This document shows, in pieces, positions 8,763 through 16,980 of a stretch of DNA of 64,000 nucleotides. The first letter of the stretch is position 1. Every line of letters begins with the position of its first letter. This DNA is from GYS-P2D sp964522505. Lineage in GTDB: Bacteria; Bacteroidota; Bacteroidia; Chitinophagales; Saprospiraceae. The stretch spans positions 36,973 to 100,972 of the forward strand of contig CAZFWJ010000004.1 of assembly GCA_964522505.1 (NCBI GenBank). The letters are read 5' to 3'. The position numbers and the translations under genes are program-made. A model generated the notes under the pieces. It was not told the origin of the DNA, did not search any database, and worked only from the letters and a program-made list of their open reading frames with translations.

Positions 8763-11561
8763 ATGAAAAATTTATCTGTCTTATTTACTACACTACTACT
8801 TATGGTCTTGTCGACTACGCTGTGCCAAGCTCAAATCAGCGGTACGGTGATCGATGAGATATCAAGCGAACCCTTAATAGGGGCTACTGTAATTAACAAA
8901 GCAAACGGCGCTGGAACGATCACGGAGATCGACGGCTCCTTTGAACTCAACGGATCAGTTGGCGATGTTATTGAAATTAGCTATGTGGGTTATAACTCCA
9001 TAGAAATAACGACTACTTCATCTAACACTTCGGTTTTCTTGACAGAAGGTGCAGAATTAGAGGCTATCACTGTTGTGGGATCGAGAGGAAAGCCACGTAC
9101 TGATGTGGATCGGCCTGTTCCGGTCGATGTTGTGAATGCTAAAGAATTAGCAGCGACGGGTCAGACGGACCTTGGACAGCAGGTACAGTACACGTCTCCA
9201 TCGTTTAACTCAGCAAAGTATGGAGTGAATGGCACCACGAATTATGCAGATCCGGCTTCATTAAGAGGCTTAGGGCCTGATCAATCTTTAGTTCTTGTAA
9301 ATGGTAAAAGGAGACATCAATTTTCAACGTTAAATTTGAATGTTGCTCCTGGACTGGGTAATGTTGTTACTGATCTCAATAGCATACCTTCGGGTGCAAC
9401 TAAGAGAATTGAAATCCTCAGAGATGGTGCTGCAGCACAATATGGTTCTGATGCAATAGCAGGTATAATTAATATTGCCCTTAAAGATCAGAATGATGGG
9501 GGATCATTTTCAACTACTGTAGGGCAGCACTTCAGCTCACCAGATGACCCCGCTTCTGCGGGAAGACAATTCCGTGATGGTTTTACTGTTAAGAACTCAC
9601 TTAATTATGGCTTCAGTCTCGGCAAAGAAAAAAGCTTCTTTAACTTTACTTTAGAGCAGTTCAACTTTGCAGGAACCAATAGATCAGACTTTTATTCAGG
9701 TACTATATATCCGTCAGTTCCTGCTGATCAACCAAGGAATGCTGACGGAAGTATTATTCCTACAGATGATTACCCTTACCTTACTGACGATCCTTTAGGT
9801 GACAGAAACGTTTACCCAAATGAAGATTTTGTAGTTGGAAATTTTGGAAGTAATGAGAATGAGACAAGACAAGCATTTGTTAATATAGGTTATCCACTGA
9901 ATGATGATGGCCTATCATTGTATGCTAATGGAGGTTATTCAGACAAGTTCATTACTGCTTTTGGTTTTTTCAGAAATCCAGGAAGATTTTCACGATCAGT
10001 ACTCTCCGTATTTCCTGATGGATATGTTCCTATTTCCCCTGGAACAAGCACAGATTTTTCTTATACAGCAGGAATCAATAAAGTTTCTTTAGATGGAGAT
10101 TGGAGTTGGGACTTGGGATACTCCAGAGGACACAATGATCTTTTCTTAGACATATTTAATACTACAAATCCTTCTTTTGGATCAGCTACGGAAACGTCCT
10201 TTCACGTGGGAACCTATAATGTTGACCAAAATGTATTTAATGCTGATGCCTCTAAAGCTCTTGATGTGGGAGGTTTTGACGGGTTTAACTTGGCTTTTGG
10301 GGCACAGTTTAGAACAGAGAGATACTTTCAGACCGTAGGTAGCTTACAGTCTTTCACTGCAGGGCCTTTAGCTTCTGAAGGTAAAGATGTCGGATCAAGT
10401 GCCAGACCCGGAATTGCTGATGAAAATGAAGTCGACAGATCAAACATTGGAGTGTATGTAGATGTAGAAGCAGATGTCAGTGAATCTTTTCTTGTTGCCG
10501 CTGCACTACGCTTCGAAAATTATAGTGATTTCGGCAGTAATGTATCAGGTAAGTTAGCGGGTAGATATAAACTGACAGATAATTTCTCTATAAGAGGTTC
10601 TTATAATAGAGGATTCAGAGCACCCTCTGTATCTCAGCTGGGCACTATCAATAACACCTCTACTGTACAGAACGGTTCAGTAGTTATAACGAGACAAGTA
10701 GAAGCAGCAGATACAAGATTAGAACAACTTGGAATAACTCAACCAGAAGCTGAGATTTCAAACAATTTTAACATAGGCCTTACAGCTAAACTATTGGATG
10801 GAGCATTATTGTTAACAGCAGATGCGTACCTGATAAATATTAACGATAGAATCGTAATATCTGAAAGACTTAATACCGCTAACTTTCCAGCTGTGGCTCA
10901 ACTTTTTCCAGACTCTAGAGAAATTAGATTTTTTACGAATCACGCTGACACAAGAACACAAGGGATCGATATTGTTGCTGCTTACAAGAGGACCTTTGCT
11001 GAGAAGCATAGTTTAAACCTCAGTCTTGCCGCTACATGGAATGGTACAGAGGTAGTTTCTCAGAAGGCAACACCTTCCGAAATCCTTGCTGGATCTACGG
11101 GTCAAGAGAACTTTAATTTGCTTGGTCAGACGGCTATAGAGCTTATCGAAGTGGCCGTTCCAAGGCAAAAGCTCTTGTTAAGCGGTATATACAATTATAA
11201 TAACCTGGGGATTACTTTGAGATTTACAAGATATGGCTCTGTTCAAGCATTTAGTCGCGGCTTATCTCCAGAAGATAGCAATACGATATGTAATTCTGAG
11301 GGTTCAAGATGTGTACAAGAGTTTGCTCCTAAAGTTGTTACGGATTTAGCATTCACATGGACTTTCAGTGAAACATTCTCTTTGACGGCAGGTGCGAATA
11401 ATATATTGGATGTCTATCCAGATAAGTATAATACGGATAGAAATGGATTCATAGGTTCTGCCAGCTCGTATGCTGCGGGTCAAATACCATACTCAAGGAA
11501 TTCTAATCAGTTTGGATTTAATGGTAGATACCTATATCTGTCTGGTTCGATCAATTTTTAA
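8763..11561 (+). CDS. TonB-dependent receptor
   Basis: A 932-residue outer-membrane active-transport receptor. Residues 1-23 are a signal peptide. About 24-100 form a carboxypeptidase regulatory-like beta-sandwich (ISGTVIDEISSEPLIGATV). About 105-235 form the plug, with SLRGLGPDQSLVLVNGKRR and the conserved IEILRDGAAAQYGSDAIAG. The rest is a beta-barrel ending in an aromatic-terminated strand, SGSINF. It is shorter than a typical SusC and has no SusD partner, so a glycan-uptake SusCD pair is unlikely; substrate unknown. It is divergent from the predicted membrane-bound regulator and is followed by a terminator at 11588. Organic-anion type carriers lie downstream, which hints at but does not show a shared substrate. 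Confidence 0.96.
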   Translation: MKNLSVLFTTLLLMVLSTTLCQAQISGTVIDEISSEPLIGATVINKANGAGTITEIDGSFELNGSVGDVIEISYVGYNSIEITTTSSNTSVFLTEGAELEAITVVGSRGKPRTDVDRPVPVDVVNAKELAATGQTDLGQQVQYTSPSFNSAKYGVNGTTNYADPASLRGLGPDQSLVLVNGKRRHQFSTLNLNVAPGLGNVVTDLNSIPSGATKRIEILRDGAAAQYGSDAIAGIINIALKDQNDGGSFSTTVGQHFSSPDDPASAGRQFRDGFTVKNSLNYGFSLGKEKSFFNFTLEQFNFAGTNRSDFYSGTIYPSVPADQPRNADGSIIPTDDYPYLTDDPLGDRNVYPNEDFVVGNFGSNENETRQAFVNIGYPLNDDGLSLYANGGYSDKFITAFGFFRNPGRFSRSVLSVFPDGYVPISPGTSTDFSYTAGINKVSLDGDWSWDLGYSRGHNDLFLDIFNTTNPSFGSATETSFHVGTYNVDQNVFNADASKALDVGGFDGFNLAFGAQFRTERYFQTVGSLQSFTAGPLASEGKDVGSSARPGIADENEVDRSNIGVYVDVEADVSESFLVAAALRFENYSDFGSNVSGKLAGRYKLTDNFSIRGSYNRGFRAPSVSQLGTINNTSTVQNGSVVITRQVEAADTRLEQLGITQPEAEISNNFNIGLTAKLLDGALLLTADAYLININDRIVISERLNTANFPAVAQLFPDSREIRFFTNHADTRTQGIDIVAAYKRTFAEKHSLNLSLAATWNGTEVVSQKATPSEILAGSTGQENFNLLGQTAIELIEVAVPRQKLLLSGIYNYNNLGITLRFTRYGSVQAFSRGLSPEDSNTICNSEGSRCVQEFAPKVVTDLAFTWTFSETFSLTAGANNILDVYPDKYNTDRNGFIGSASSYAAGQIPYSRNSNQFGFNGRYLYLSGSINF

Positions 11562-11587
11562 TAATAGTTTTTTCATACAAATGTAAG

Positions 11588-11626
11588 AAGAGGTTTCAGT
11601 TAATTTTAACTGGAACCTCTTTCTAA
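11588..11626 (+). terminator. Rho-independent terminator after the TonB receptor gene
   Basis: A 15-bp stem (11588-11602 with 11607-11621, one G-T pair) closes a 4-base loop and runs into a T-rich tail (CTTTCTAATCTT). The arms read AAGAGGTTTCAGTTA and TAACTGGAACCTCTT. It lies 27 bp after the receptor stop codon. The next start codon, 11634, begins only a few bases past the tail, so the hairpin would overlap the leader of the downstream carrier gene. Confidence 0.85.
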
Positions 11627-11633
11627 TCTTCAT

Positions 11634-12539
11634 ATGGGTCGAGTTTTTTTTCTTCTTGTTGTTCTTATTATCGGTCATTTGCTGAGACGGTATGATATAG
11701 TCAACAAGTCTCATGTAGAGTATCTGAACAAGTCGATCATTTTCTTTTTTATACCCCTCATTACTTTATTGAATATTCCAGATTTAGTATTGCAGCGTGA
11801 ACTATTTTGGCTAATGATCAGTCCATTTATAGTTTTTATTGTTGGATGGTGGTTTTACACGATGACGGGTAGGCTATGTGGGATGGATAGTGACTCGATA
11901 CACGCTCTCATATTGACTGGAGGCATAAGCAGTACTTCATTTGTGGGATTTCCTGTTTTTGAACTTCTCTATGGTGAGATTGGATTGACCTATGGTGTGC
12001 TTATGAGTTTAGGGGGCACCATATTAGTCTTTAATACTTTAGGGATGGCGTTACTCTTGCGATATAGTCAGCATTCATTTTCTATGTCAGCAATACTCAA
12101 AGGGATGTTTACATTTTTACCATTCCTCGTATTTGTTTTCTCGTTAAGTCTAAATTTATTGGACTTGTCATTGCCTGTGATGGCCAAAGAAGTTATTGCT
12201 TTTTTAGTTTCTCCATTTAGTCTTGTAGCGTTGCTCGCAGTAGGTATGCAGGTACAATTAAAATCTTTTCATCGATTGAAGACCAAGTTGCTTATCGGAC
12301 AATTATACAAGCTATTTTTAGCGCCAGTCATGATATTCATGGTGGGTAGATTGTTTTACGAGCCCGACAATCTTATATTTAGGATAGGGGTTTTAGGAGC
12401 CGGGATAGGATCTATGAATGCCATATCCATAATGACTGCGCAGAAAAAAATCAAACCTGACTTGGCCATAGCAATGCCAGCAACAGGTATTCCTATTTCA
12501 GTTTTTACCTTATTTATCATATACTATTTTATCGGTTAG
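11634..12539 (+). CDS. AEC family transporter (auxin efflux carrier-like permease)
   Basis: A 301-residue, highly hydrophobic inner-membrane protein with about ten predicted membrane helices. The N-terminus (LIIGHLLRR, then LNKSIIFFFIPLITLLNI) and the segment SSTSFVGFPVFELLYGE match the bacterial AEC/malonate-efflux-like family, including the two halves of inverted topology. The C-terminus has GAGIGSMNAISIMTAQ, comparable to the family's second half. Family members export or exchange small organic acids; the substrate here is not predictable. The ATG at 11634 leaves the expected short region before the first helix. The SLC13-type gene starts 2 bp after its stop, so the two carriers are surely co-transcribed. 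Confidence 0.88.
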   Translation: MGRVFFLLVVLIIGHLLRRYDIVNKSHVEYLNKSIIFFFIPLITLLNIPDLVLQRELFWLMISPFIVFIVGWWFYTMTGRLCGMDSDSIHALILTGGISSTSFVGFPVFELLYGEIGLTYGVLMSLGGTILVFNTLGMALLLRYSQHSFSMSAILKGMFTFLPFLVFVFSLSLNLLDLSLPVMAKEVIAFLVSPFSLVALLAVGMQVQLKSFHRLKTKLLIGQLYKLFLAPVMIFMVGRLFYEPDNLIFRIGVLGAGIGSMNAISIMTAQKKIKPDLAIAMPATGIPISVFTLFIIYYFIG

Positions 12540-12541
12540 GA

Positions 12542-13990
12542 ATGAAGAAAATCAGTGCAGTAGTTGGAGTGATAGGTTATTTCTTGATCTTATTATTTTT
12601 TAGGCCAGAAGGGCTTTCCCAAGCAGGTGTAGCTATTTTGGCAGCTACCTTTTTAATCGCTTTGTGGTGGATATTTGAGGTGACTGATATTGCTATTACG
12701 GCATTGCTTCCGATTGTTCTTTTTCCGTTGAGCGAGGGCCTGAGCATTACTGAAACCACCTCAGCCTATGGCCACAAATACATCTTTTTGTATATGGGTG
12801 GCTTTTTCTTAGCAATAGCCATAGAAAAATGGAACCTACACAAGCGAATCGCACTTAATATTATATCTCTAGTTGGAGCAAGTATCTCGAGAATCACATT
12901 GGGTTTTATGTTAGCGACAGCATTCATGTCCATGTGGATATCAAATACTGCCACGAGTGTCATGATGCTACCGATCGGTATCGCCATAGTTAAGCAACTC
13001 AAGGATCATCCCGATACGAAAGAAGACGAAAATCAATTGTTTGGAAAGATGCTCATGTTAGCTATTGCCTATAGTGCTTCTATCGGTGGTATTGCAACAT
13101 TGTTCGGAACACCGCCTAATCTTGTGTTCGCAGGAGTAGTCAAAGAGCTCTATAATGTGGAAATAAGCTTTGCACAATGGTTTTCTATCGGGCTACCAGT
13201 TTCATTGACACTATTAGTAATAGCTTGGCTATATCTGACAAGAGTAGCGTTTAAGATTAAGATGCAGGAATTCCCGGGAGGACTTGAAGAAATAAGTCGC
13301 TTAAAGAAGGAATTAGGTCCGATGTGTCAAGAGGAGAAAATTGTCTCAATAGTTTTTGCTTCGATGGCCATACTGTTGATTATCAGACAGTGGTTACAAA
13401 ACTATATACCTCAGCTGGATGATACCATTATAGCGATGACAGCCGGGGTTGTCCTATGCTTACTACCTGCTAATAAGGGTTCTGATAATATTTTGACATG
13501 GAAAGAAGCTGTTAAGATGCCTTGGGGTGTACTCATTTTATTTGGAGGAGGGATGGCGCTTGCAGCAGGATTTACCAATTCTGGCTTAGCCGAGTGGATT
13601 GGTAGCCAGTTCGAGTTACTTAGGGGTCTACCTATCATTATATTATTATTAGTGCTAATTGTCAGCATTAATTTTCTGACAGAGATTACCTCTAATCTCG
13701 CTACGACAGCAATGCTACTACCCATACTAGCACCTATTGCTATGACTATAGATGTACACCCTTACCTGCTTATGATATCGGCAACAATTGCTGCTTCATG
13801 TGCATTTATGTTACCTGTGGCAACACCACCTAATGCCGTTGTCTTTGGATCAGGACTTCTTAAGATTGAAGACATGACAAAATCTGGATTCGGAATGAAT
13901 ATCATCTCGATTATCTTGATTTGGGGCTTTGTCTATTTTTTCTTAGCTATGCTATTGGGGGTTGATCTGACAGTATACCCAGTTTTTTGA
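12542..13990 (+). CDS. SLC13/DASS family sodium-anion symporter
   Basis: A 482-residue inner-membrane carrier of the divalent anion:sodium symporter family, which imports di- and tricarboxylates or sulfate. Both family signatures are visible: SNTATSVMMLP (about residue 140) and TSNLATTAMLLP (about residue 384), the paired SNT-type hairpin motifs that bind sodium and carboxylate in VcINDY. GGIATLFGTPPNLVF and LPVATPPNAVVFGSG, one in each half, are also typical. Length and topology are complete. It follows the AEC permease by 2 bp. The two likely form one transcription unit for organic-anion movement across the inner membrane, possibly matched to the upstream TonB receptor (inference). Confidence 0.94.
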   Translation: MKKISAVVGVIGYFLILLFFRPEGLSQAGVAILAATFLIALWWIFEVTDIAITALLPIVLFPLSEGLSITETTSAYGHKYIFLYMGGFFLAIAIEKWNLHKRIALNIISLVGASISRITLGFMLATAFMSMWISNTATSVMMLPIGIAIVKQLKDHPDTKEDENQLFGKMLMLAIAYSASIGGIATLFGTPPNLVFAGVVKELYNVEISFAQWFSIGLPVSLTLLVIAWLYLTRVAFKIKMQEFPGGLEEISRLKKELGPMCQEEKIVSIVFASMAILLIIRQWLQNYIPQLDDTIIAMTAGVVLCLLPANKGSDNILTWKEAVKMPWGVLILFGGGMALAAGFTNSGLAEWIGSQFELLRGLPIIILLLVLIVSINFLTEITSNLATTAMLLPILAPIAMTIDVHPYLLMISATIAASCAFMLPVATPPNAVVFGSGLLKIEDMTKSGFGMNIISIILIWGFVYFFLAMLLGVDLTVYPVF

Positions 13991-14173
13991 TATGACATAC
14001 TGAGTATAGGAGGGTGGCTTTATGCATATGTAAGGCATGAATATTATTAATTTAGATTCCATGGATCTCTTACATAGATATGCTGAACTATGCGATCAGT
14101 ACACCCTGTAATATAAGTTATATCCAGTGGCAATCTCTTAAAAAATACATCATATTAAAATTTTTCTAATAAG

Positions 14174-14181
14174 TATATTTG
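14174..14181 (+). promoter_or_regulatory. Bacteroidota-type -7 box before ftsX
   Basis: TATATTTG fits the Bacteroidota primary sigma consensus TAnnTTTG exactly. It ends 4 bp before the GTG start at 14186, which would give a very short or absent 5' leader. No clear -33 TTG element was found at the expected distance, so support is moderate. It would drive the long run of genes from ftsX to the DUF368 gene. Confidence 0.45.
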
Positions 14182-14185
14182 TGGT

Positions 14186-15010
14186 GTGAATAGAAATTCT
14201 GCATTCGTCTTACTGAGCTTTGCCATACTTCAGTATTTCCTTGGATTGTTGTTGCTGACGATATTTTCGAGTAATACTATAGTGGAGGGATACTCACGTC
14301 AAGAGACGCTAATTGTAGAATTAAGAGAAGGAGCAAGAGCCGCTGATGCTGCCCGGTTGATTGATGCCATGTCTTCAGACTTCGGCATAGGGAGTAATTT
14401 CATCGAGTACATATCTCCAGATCAGGCCATAAACCTTTACATTTCTGATAAGTCATCTATCGAAGCATTGGATGGGAGCAATCCATTCTTGCCGATATTG
14501 GTGGTGCATCTACCGGCAGAAGAATCAACACGAGATTTTACAGAGAAGTATATCGGCGAAGAATTGGTTTCTGAAATCATTTCCTCCAAGAGTATTTCAA
14601 GTGATATAGGCAAACAACTGAATCAGACCAAGCTTTGGTTGCTAGGATTGTTCGCTCTGCTATTGGTTATTGTCGTTATTATCATCTATCAATTCTTGGC
14701 ATTAACCTTACATAAAGAGCAGTCAGTAATTAATCTGAAACTACTTTCAGGGGCTTATGAACGTCAAGTGTTAGGCCCATTTATAAGTGGATCTACAAGG
14801 AATGCTGTGCTGAGTACAATGATTGCAATAGTGATGATTGCTCTGACTATATTGGTTGTTACTCCACTTAAGATGTTGTTTCAGTATGTTAATAGCTTCA
14901 CAATAGCAACATCAATACTATCATTAATTGTAATAGGTATCGTTATTTACACGATTAGTACTTATATGATAGTAAAGCTATATTTGAGGAATCATAGAAA
15001 TATGCATTAA
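14186..15010 (+). CDS. ftsX: Cell division ABC permease FtsX
   Basis: A 274-residue inner-membrane protein of the FtsX family, which with the ATPase FtsE regulates septal peptidoglycan hydrolases. It has an N-terminal membrane helix (8-31), an extracytoplasmic domain of about 120 residues, then three membrane helices, the FtsX topology. The GTG start at 14186 gives a normal N-terminus; no Shine-Dalgarno is evident. ftsE is not adjacent, as is common in Bacteroidota. Its stop codon overlaps the next start by one base (TAATG at 15008-15012). It heads a nine-gene rightward run. Sequence conservation of FtsX is low, so the call rests on topology, length and the neighbours DUF3098 and uppP, which commonly follow it in this phylum. 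Confidence 0.88.
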   Translation: MNRNSAFVLLSFAILQYFLGLLLLTIFSSNTIVEGYSRQETLIVELREGARAADAARLIDAMSSDFGIGSNFIEYISPDQAINLYISDKSSIEALDGSNPFLPILVVHLPAEESTRDFTEKYIGEELVSEIISSKSISSDIGKQLNQTKLWLLGLFALLLVIVVIIIYQFLALTLHKEQSVINLKLLSGAYERQVLGPFISGSTRNAVLSTMIAIVMIALTILVVTPLKMLFQYVNSFTIATSILSLIVIGIVIYTISTYMIVKLYLRNHRNMH

Positions 15011-15372
15011 TGGCAAAATCCAAAAAGAAAGTCGTTGTTACCAAGTCGAAGAAGGAAAAATCTGCAGTGTCAAAGGAAAAGAAAGTCGTTCCTACAGTAT
15101 CAAAAACAAAAAAGGCGAATCCAACTAAGTCAAGGGGAACTAGGTCTAACCAGTCTACTCCAAAAGAAATGATATTTGGACGTGAAAACTTCAAGTGGAT
15201 TTTTATTGGATTGGCATTAATTACCTTAGGAATGGTCCTGATGATGGGCGGAGGGATGCCTACGCCTGATATGTGGGATGACAATATCATCTATAGCCAT
15301 CGTAGAATCACCCTTGCACCGATACTTATACTTATCGGTCTCGGTGTTGAGGTTTACGCCATCTTTAAGTAG
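15010..15372 (+). CDS. DUF3098 membrane protein
   Basis: A 120-residue protein with a lysine/serine/threonine-rich, probably disordered N-terminal half (residues 1-50), then a compact DUF3098 domain. The domain begins FGRENFKWIFIGLALITLG, contains MMGGGMPTPDMWDD, and ends with a second membrane helix (LAPILILIGLGVEVYAIF). Two membrane helices are predicted. DUF3098 has no established function and in Bacteroidota commonly sits between ftsX and uppP, as here. It overlaps ftsX by one base and precedes uppP by 12 bp. A role at the division site or in envelope assembly is inference from that conserved position. Confidence 0.88.
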   Translation: MAKSKKKVVVTKSKKEKSAVSKEKKVVPTVSKTKKANPTKSRGTRSNQSTPKEMIFGRENFKWIFIGLALITLGMVLMMGGGMPTPDMWDDNIIYSHRRITLAPILILIGLGVEVYAIFK

Positions 15373-15384
15373 CCCAGTTTACTC

Positions 15385-16185
15385 ATGTCGGATGTGATAA
15401 AGGCCTTAATACTGGGTATCGTACAAGGTCTTACAGAATTCTTGCCAGTCAGCAGTAGTGGGCACCTAGAAATAGCTAATGAGCTCATGGGCTCTCAGAC
15501 ACTTGAGTCCGACTTAACTATGGTTGTATTAGTACATGTGGGCACTGCTTTTAGCATATTATATGTATTCCGTCAAGATATACTGGATCTATTGCGGGGA
15601 ATAAGCCTGACAACTCTAAGTACTGCGGATCGCTTTATTCTTAAGATCGGACTCTCAATGATCCCAGCGCTGATCATTGGATTGGCATTGGAAGATCAGA
15701 TCGATGCCCTGTTCACAGGGTCGATTGTGTGGGTAGGGGTGTTCCTTATAATTACAGCCCTGATATTATACTTCACGCCAGGGCCAGAAATCTCCCAGTC
15801 TAAGACCGAATTCACATGGCGAGACTCAATAGTAGTAGGGATAAGTCAGGCCATAGCTATCTTGCCAGGAGTGTCAAGGAGCGGCATGACTATAGCCACA
15901 GCTCTATATAGTGGGGTGAGTCGCGAGTCTGCTGCAAAGTTTTCGTTCTTAATGGTCTTGCCAGTAATCTTTGGAAAAGTATTGCTCGATGTATTGGGTG
16001 GAGACTTATCAATCTCCTCAGTTAATATGTGGCCTGTAATGGCAGCTTTAGTATCATCGTTTATAGTAGGTGTGTGGGCTTGTAAATGGATGGTGTCCAT
16101 CGTGAAGAATAGCAAGCTGAAGTATTTTTCATACTACTGTGCTGTCGTGGGTTTTGCGACTATATTATTTCATTTCTATGGATAG
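15385..16185 (+). CDS. uppP: Undecaprenyl-diphosphatase UppP (BacA)
   Basis: It dephosphorylates undecaprenyl diphosphate to the monophosphate lipid carrier used in peptidoglycan and O-antigen synthesis, acting at the periplasmic face of the inner membrane. Family motifs are GLTEFLPVSSSGHLEIA near the N-terminus, with the catalytic Glu, Ser and His residues, and LPGVSRSGMTIATAL in the second repeat, with the catalytic Arg. At 266 residues with about eight membrane helices it is full length. Its last 8 bp overlap the truB start, suggesting coupled translation. A second gene for lipid-carrier recycling (DUF368) closes the same gene run at 22369. Confidence 0.97.
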   Translation: MSDVIKALILGIVQGLTEFLPVSSSGHLEIANELMGSQTLESDLTMVVLVHVGTAFSILYVFRQDILDLLRGISLTTLSTADRFILKIGLSMIPALIIGLALEDQIDALFTGSIVWVGVFLIITALILYFTPGPEISQSKTEFTWRDSIVVGISQAIAILPGVSRSGMTIATALYSGVSRESAAKFSFLMVLPVIFGKVLLDVLGGDLSISSVNMWPVMAALVSSFIVGVWACKWMVSIVKNSKLKYFSYYCAVVGFATILFHFYG

Positions 16186-16906
16186 GGTGTTTAGCAAGAC
16201 TCAGACAATTAGCATTGAAGACCTTCGAGAAGGAGGAATGCTACTTGTGGATAAACCACTTGAGTGGACTTCTTTTGATGTGGTCAACAAATTGCGTTAT
16301 ACGATACGGCACAAGTTAGGACAGAAGAGATACAAGATTGGCCATGCTGGCACACTCGATCCATTGGCTACGGGTCTGTTGTTATTGTGTTTTTCTAAGT
16401 ACACAAAGAAGATTGAGTTGCTTATGACTCACCACAAGTCGTATTCTGGTACGATACGGCTGTGGGCTACTACACCGTGTTATGATGGGGAGCTTCCTAT
16501 TAACCAGTATTATCCTTGTAGAGAGTTCGAACAATCACAACTACAGGCGACTGCCAACCAGCTGACAGGACAGCTCAAGCAGATGCCACCAATGTTCTCT
16601 GCAATTAAGAAAAATGGTGTTCCACTTTATAAACTGGCTCGCAAAGGGAAGAAAGCCAATATCGAGCCTCGTGATATCACCATTCACTCATTTGACTTAT
16701 TGAGTCACGAGTTACCAGAGCTATCATTTTATGTGAGCTGTAGTAAAGGCACTTATATCCGATCATTGGCACATGACTTTGGCGCACTGCTGAATAATGG
16801 CGCTTACCTGAGCAGTTTACGCAGACATACCATTGGCGAGTATCATATAGATGATGCATGGCAGTTGAATGATCTTGTAGATCATATACAGAATATTGAT
16901 ATATGA
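16178..16906 (+). CDS. truB: tRNA pseudouridine-55 synthase TruB
   Basis: It makes pseudouridine 55 in the T-loop of tRNAs. The frame is open from 16139, but the ATG at 16178 (MDRVFSKTQ) is the better start: it gives a 242-residue protein of normal N-terminus and overlaps the uppP stop by 8 bp. Family motifs are GMLLVDKPLEWTSFDVVN, then GHAGTLDPLATGLLLLC with the catalytic Asp61, and QMPPMFSAIKKNGVPLYKLAR. The C-terminal extension found in longer TruB proteins is short or missing, as is usual in Bacteroidota. Confidence 0.96.
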   Translation: MDRVFSKTQTISIEDLREGGMLLVDKPLEWTSFDVVNKLRYTIRHKLGQKRYKIGHAGTLDPLATGLLLLCFSKYTKKIELLMTHHKSYSGTIRLWATTPCYDGELPINQYYPCREFEQSQLQATANQLTGQLKQMPPMFSAIKKNGVPLYKLARKGKKANIEPRDITIHSFDLLSHELPELSFYVSCSKGTYIRSLAHDFGALLNNGAYLSSLRRHTIGEYHIDDAWQLNDLVDHIQNIDI

Positions 16907-16980
16907 TTATCTTGCGGTATCATACTTAGGCCTACTGGTTTATGCGTTAGTCCAATGGAGATATCACCCAGTTTTAATAT

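Noticed and set aside
13411..13725. Leftward open frame within the SLC13 gene
   Set aside because: Antisense of conserved transporter sequence; composition is what reversed hydrophobic codons give.
14027..14095. Inverted repeat GCATATGTAAG ... CTTACATA(GATA)TGC
   Set aside because: Arms are far apart (about 40 bp), no T-run follows, and similar AT-rich matches are expected by chance. It is not called a terminator.
14955..15290. Long leftward open frame opposite ftsX and DUF3098
   Set aside because: It is a mirror of the lysine-rich coding strand (runs of Phe/Asp) and overlaps two well-supported genes.
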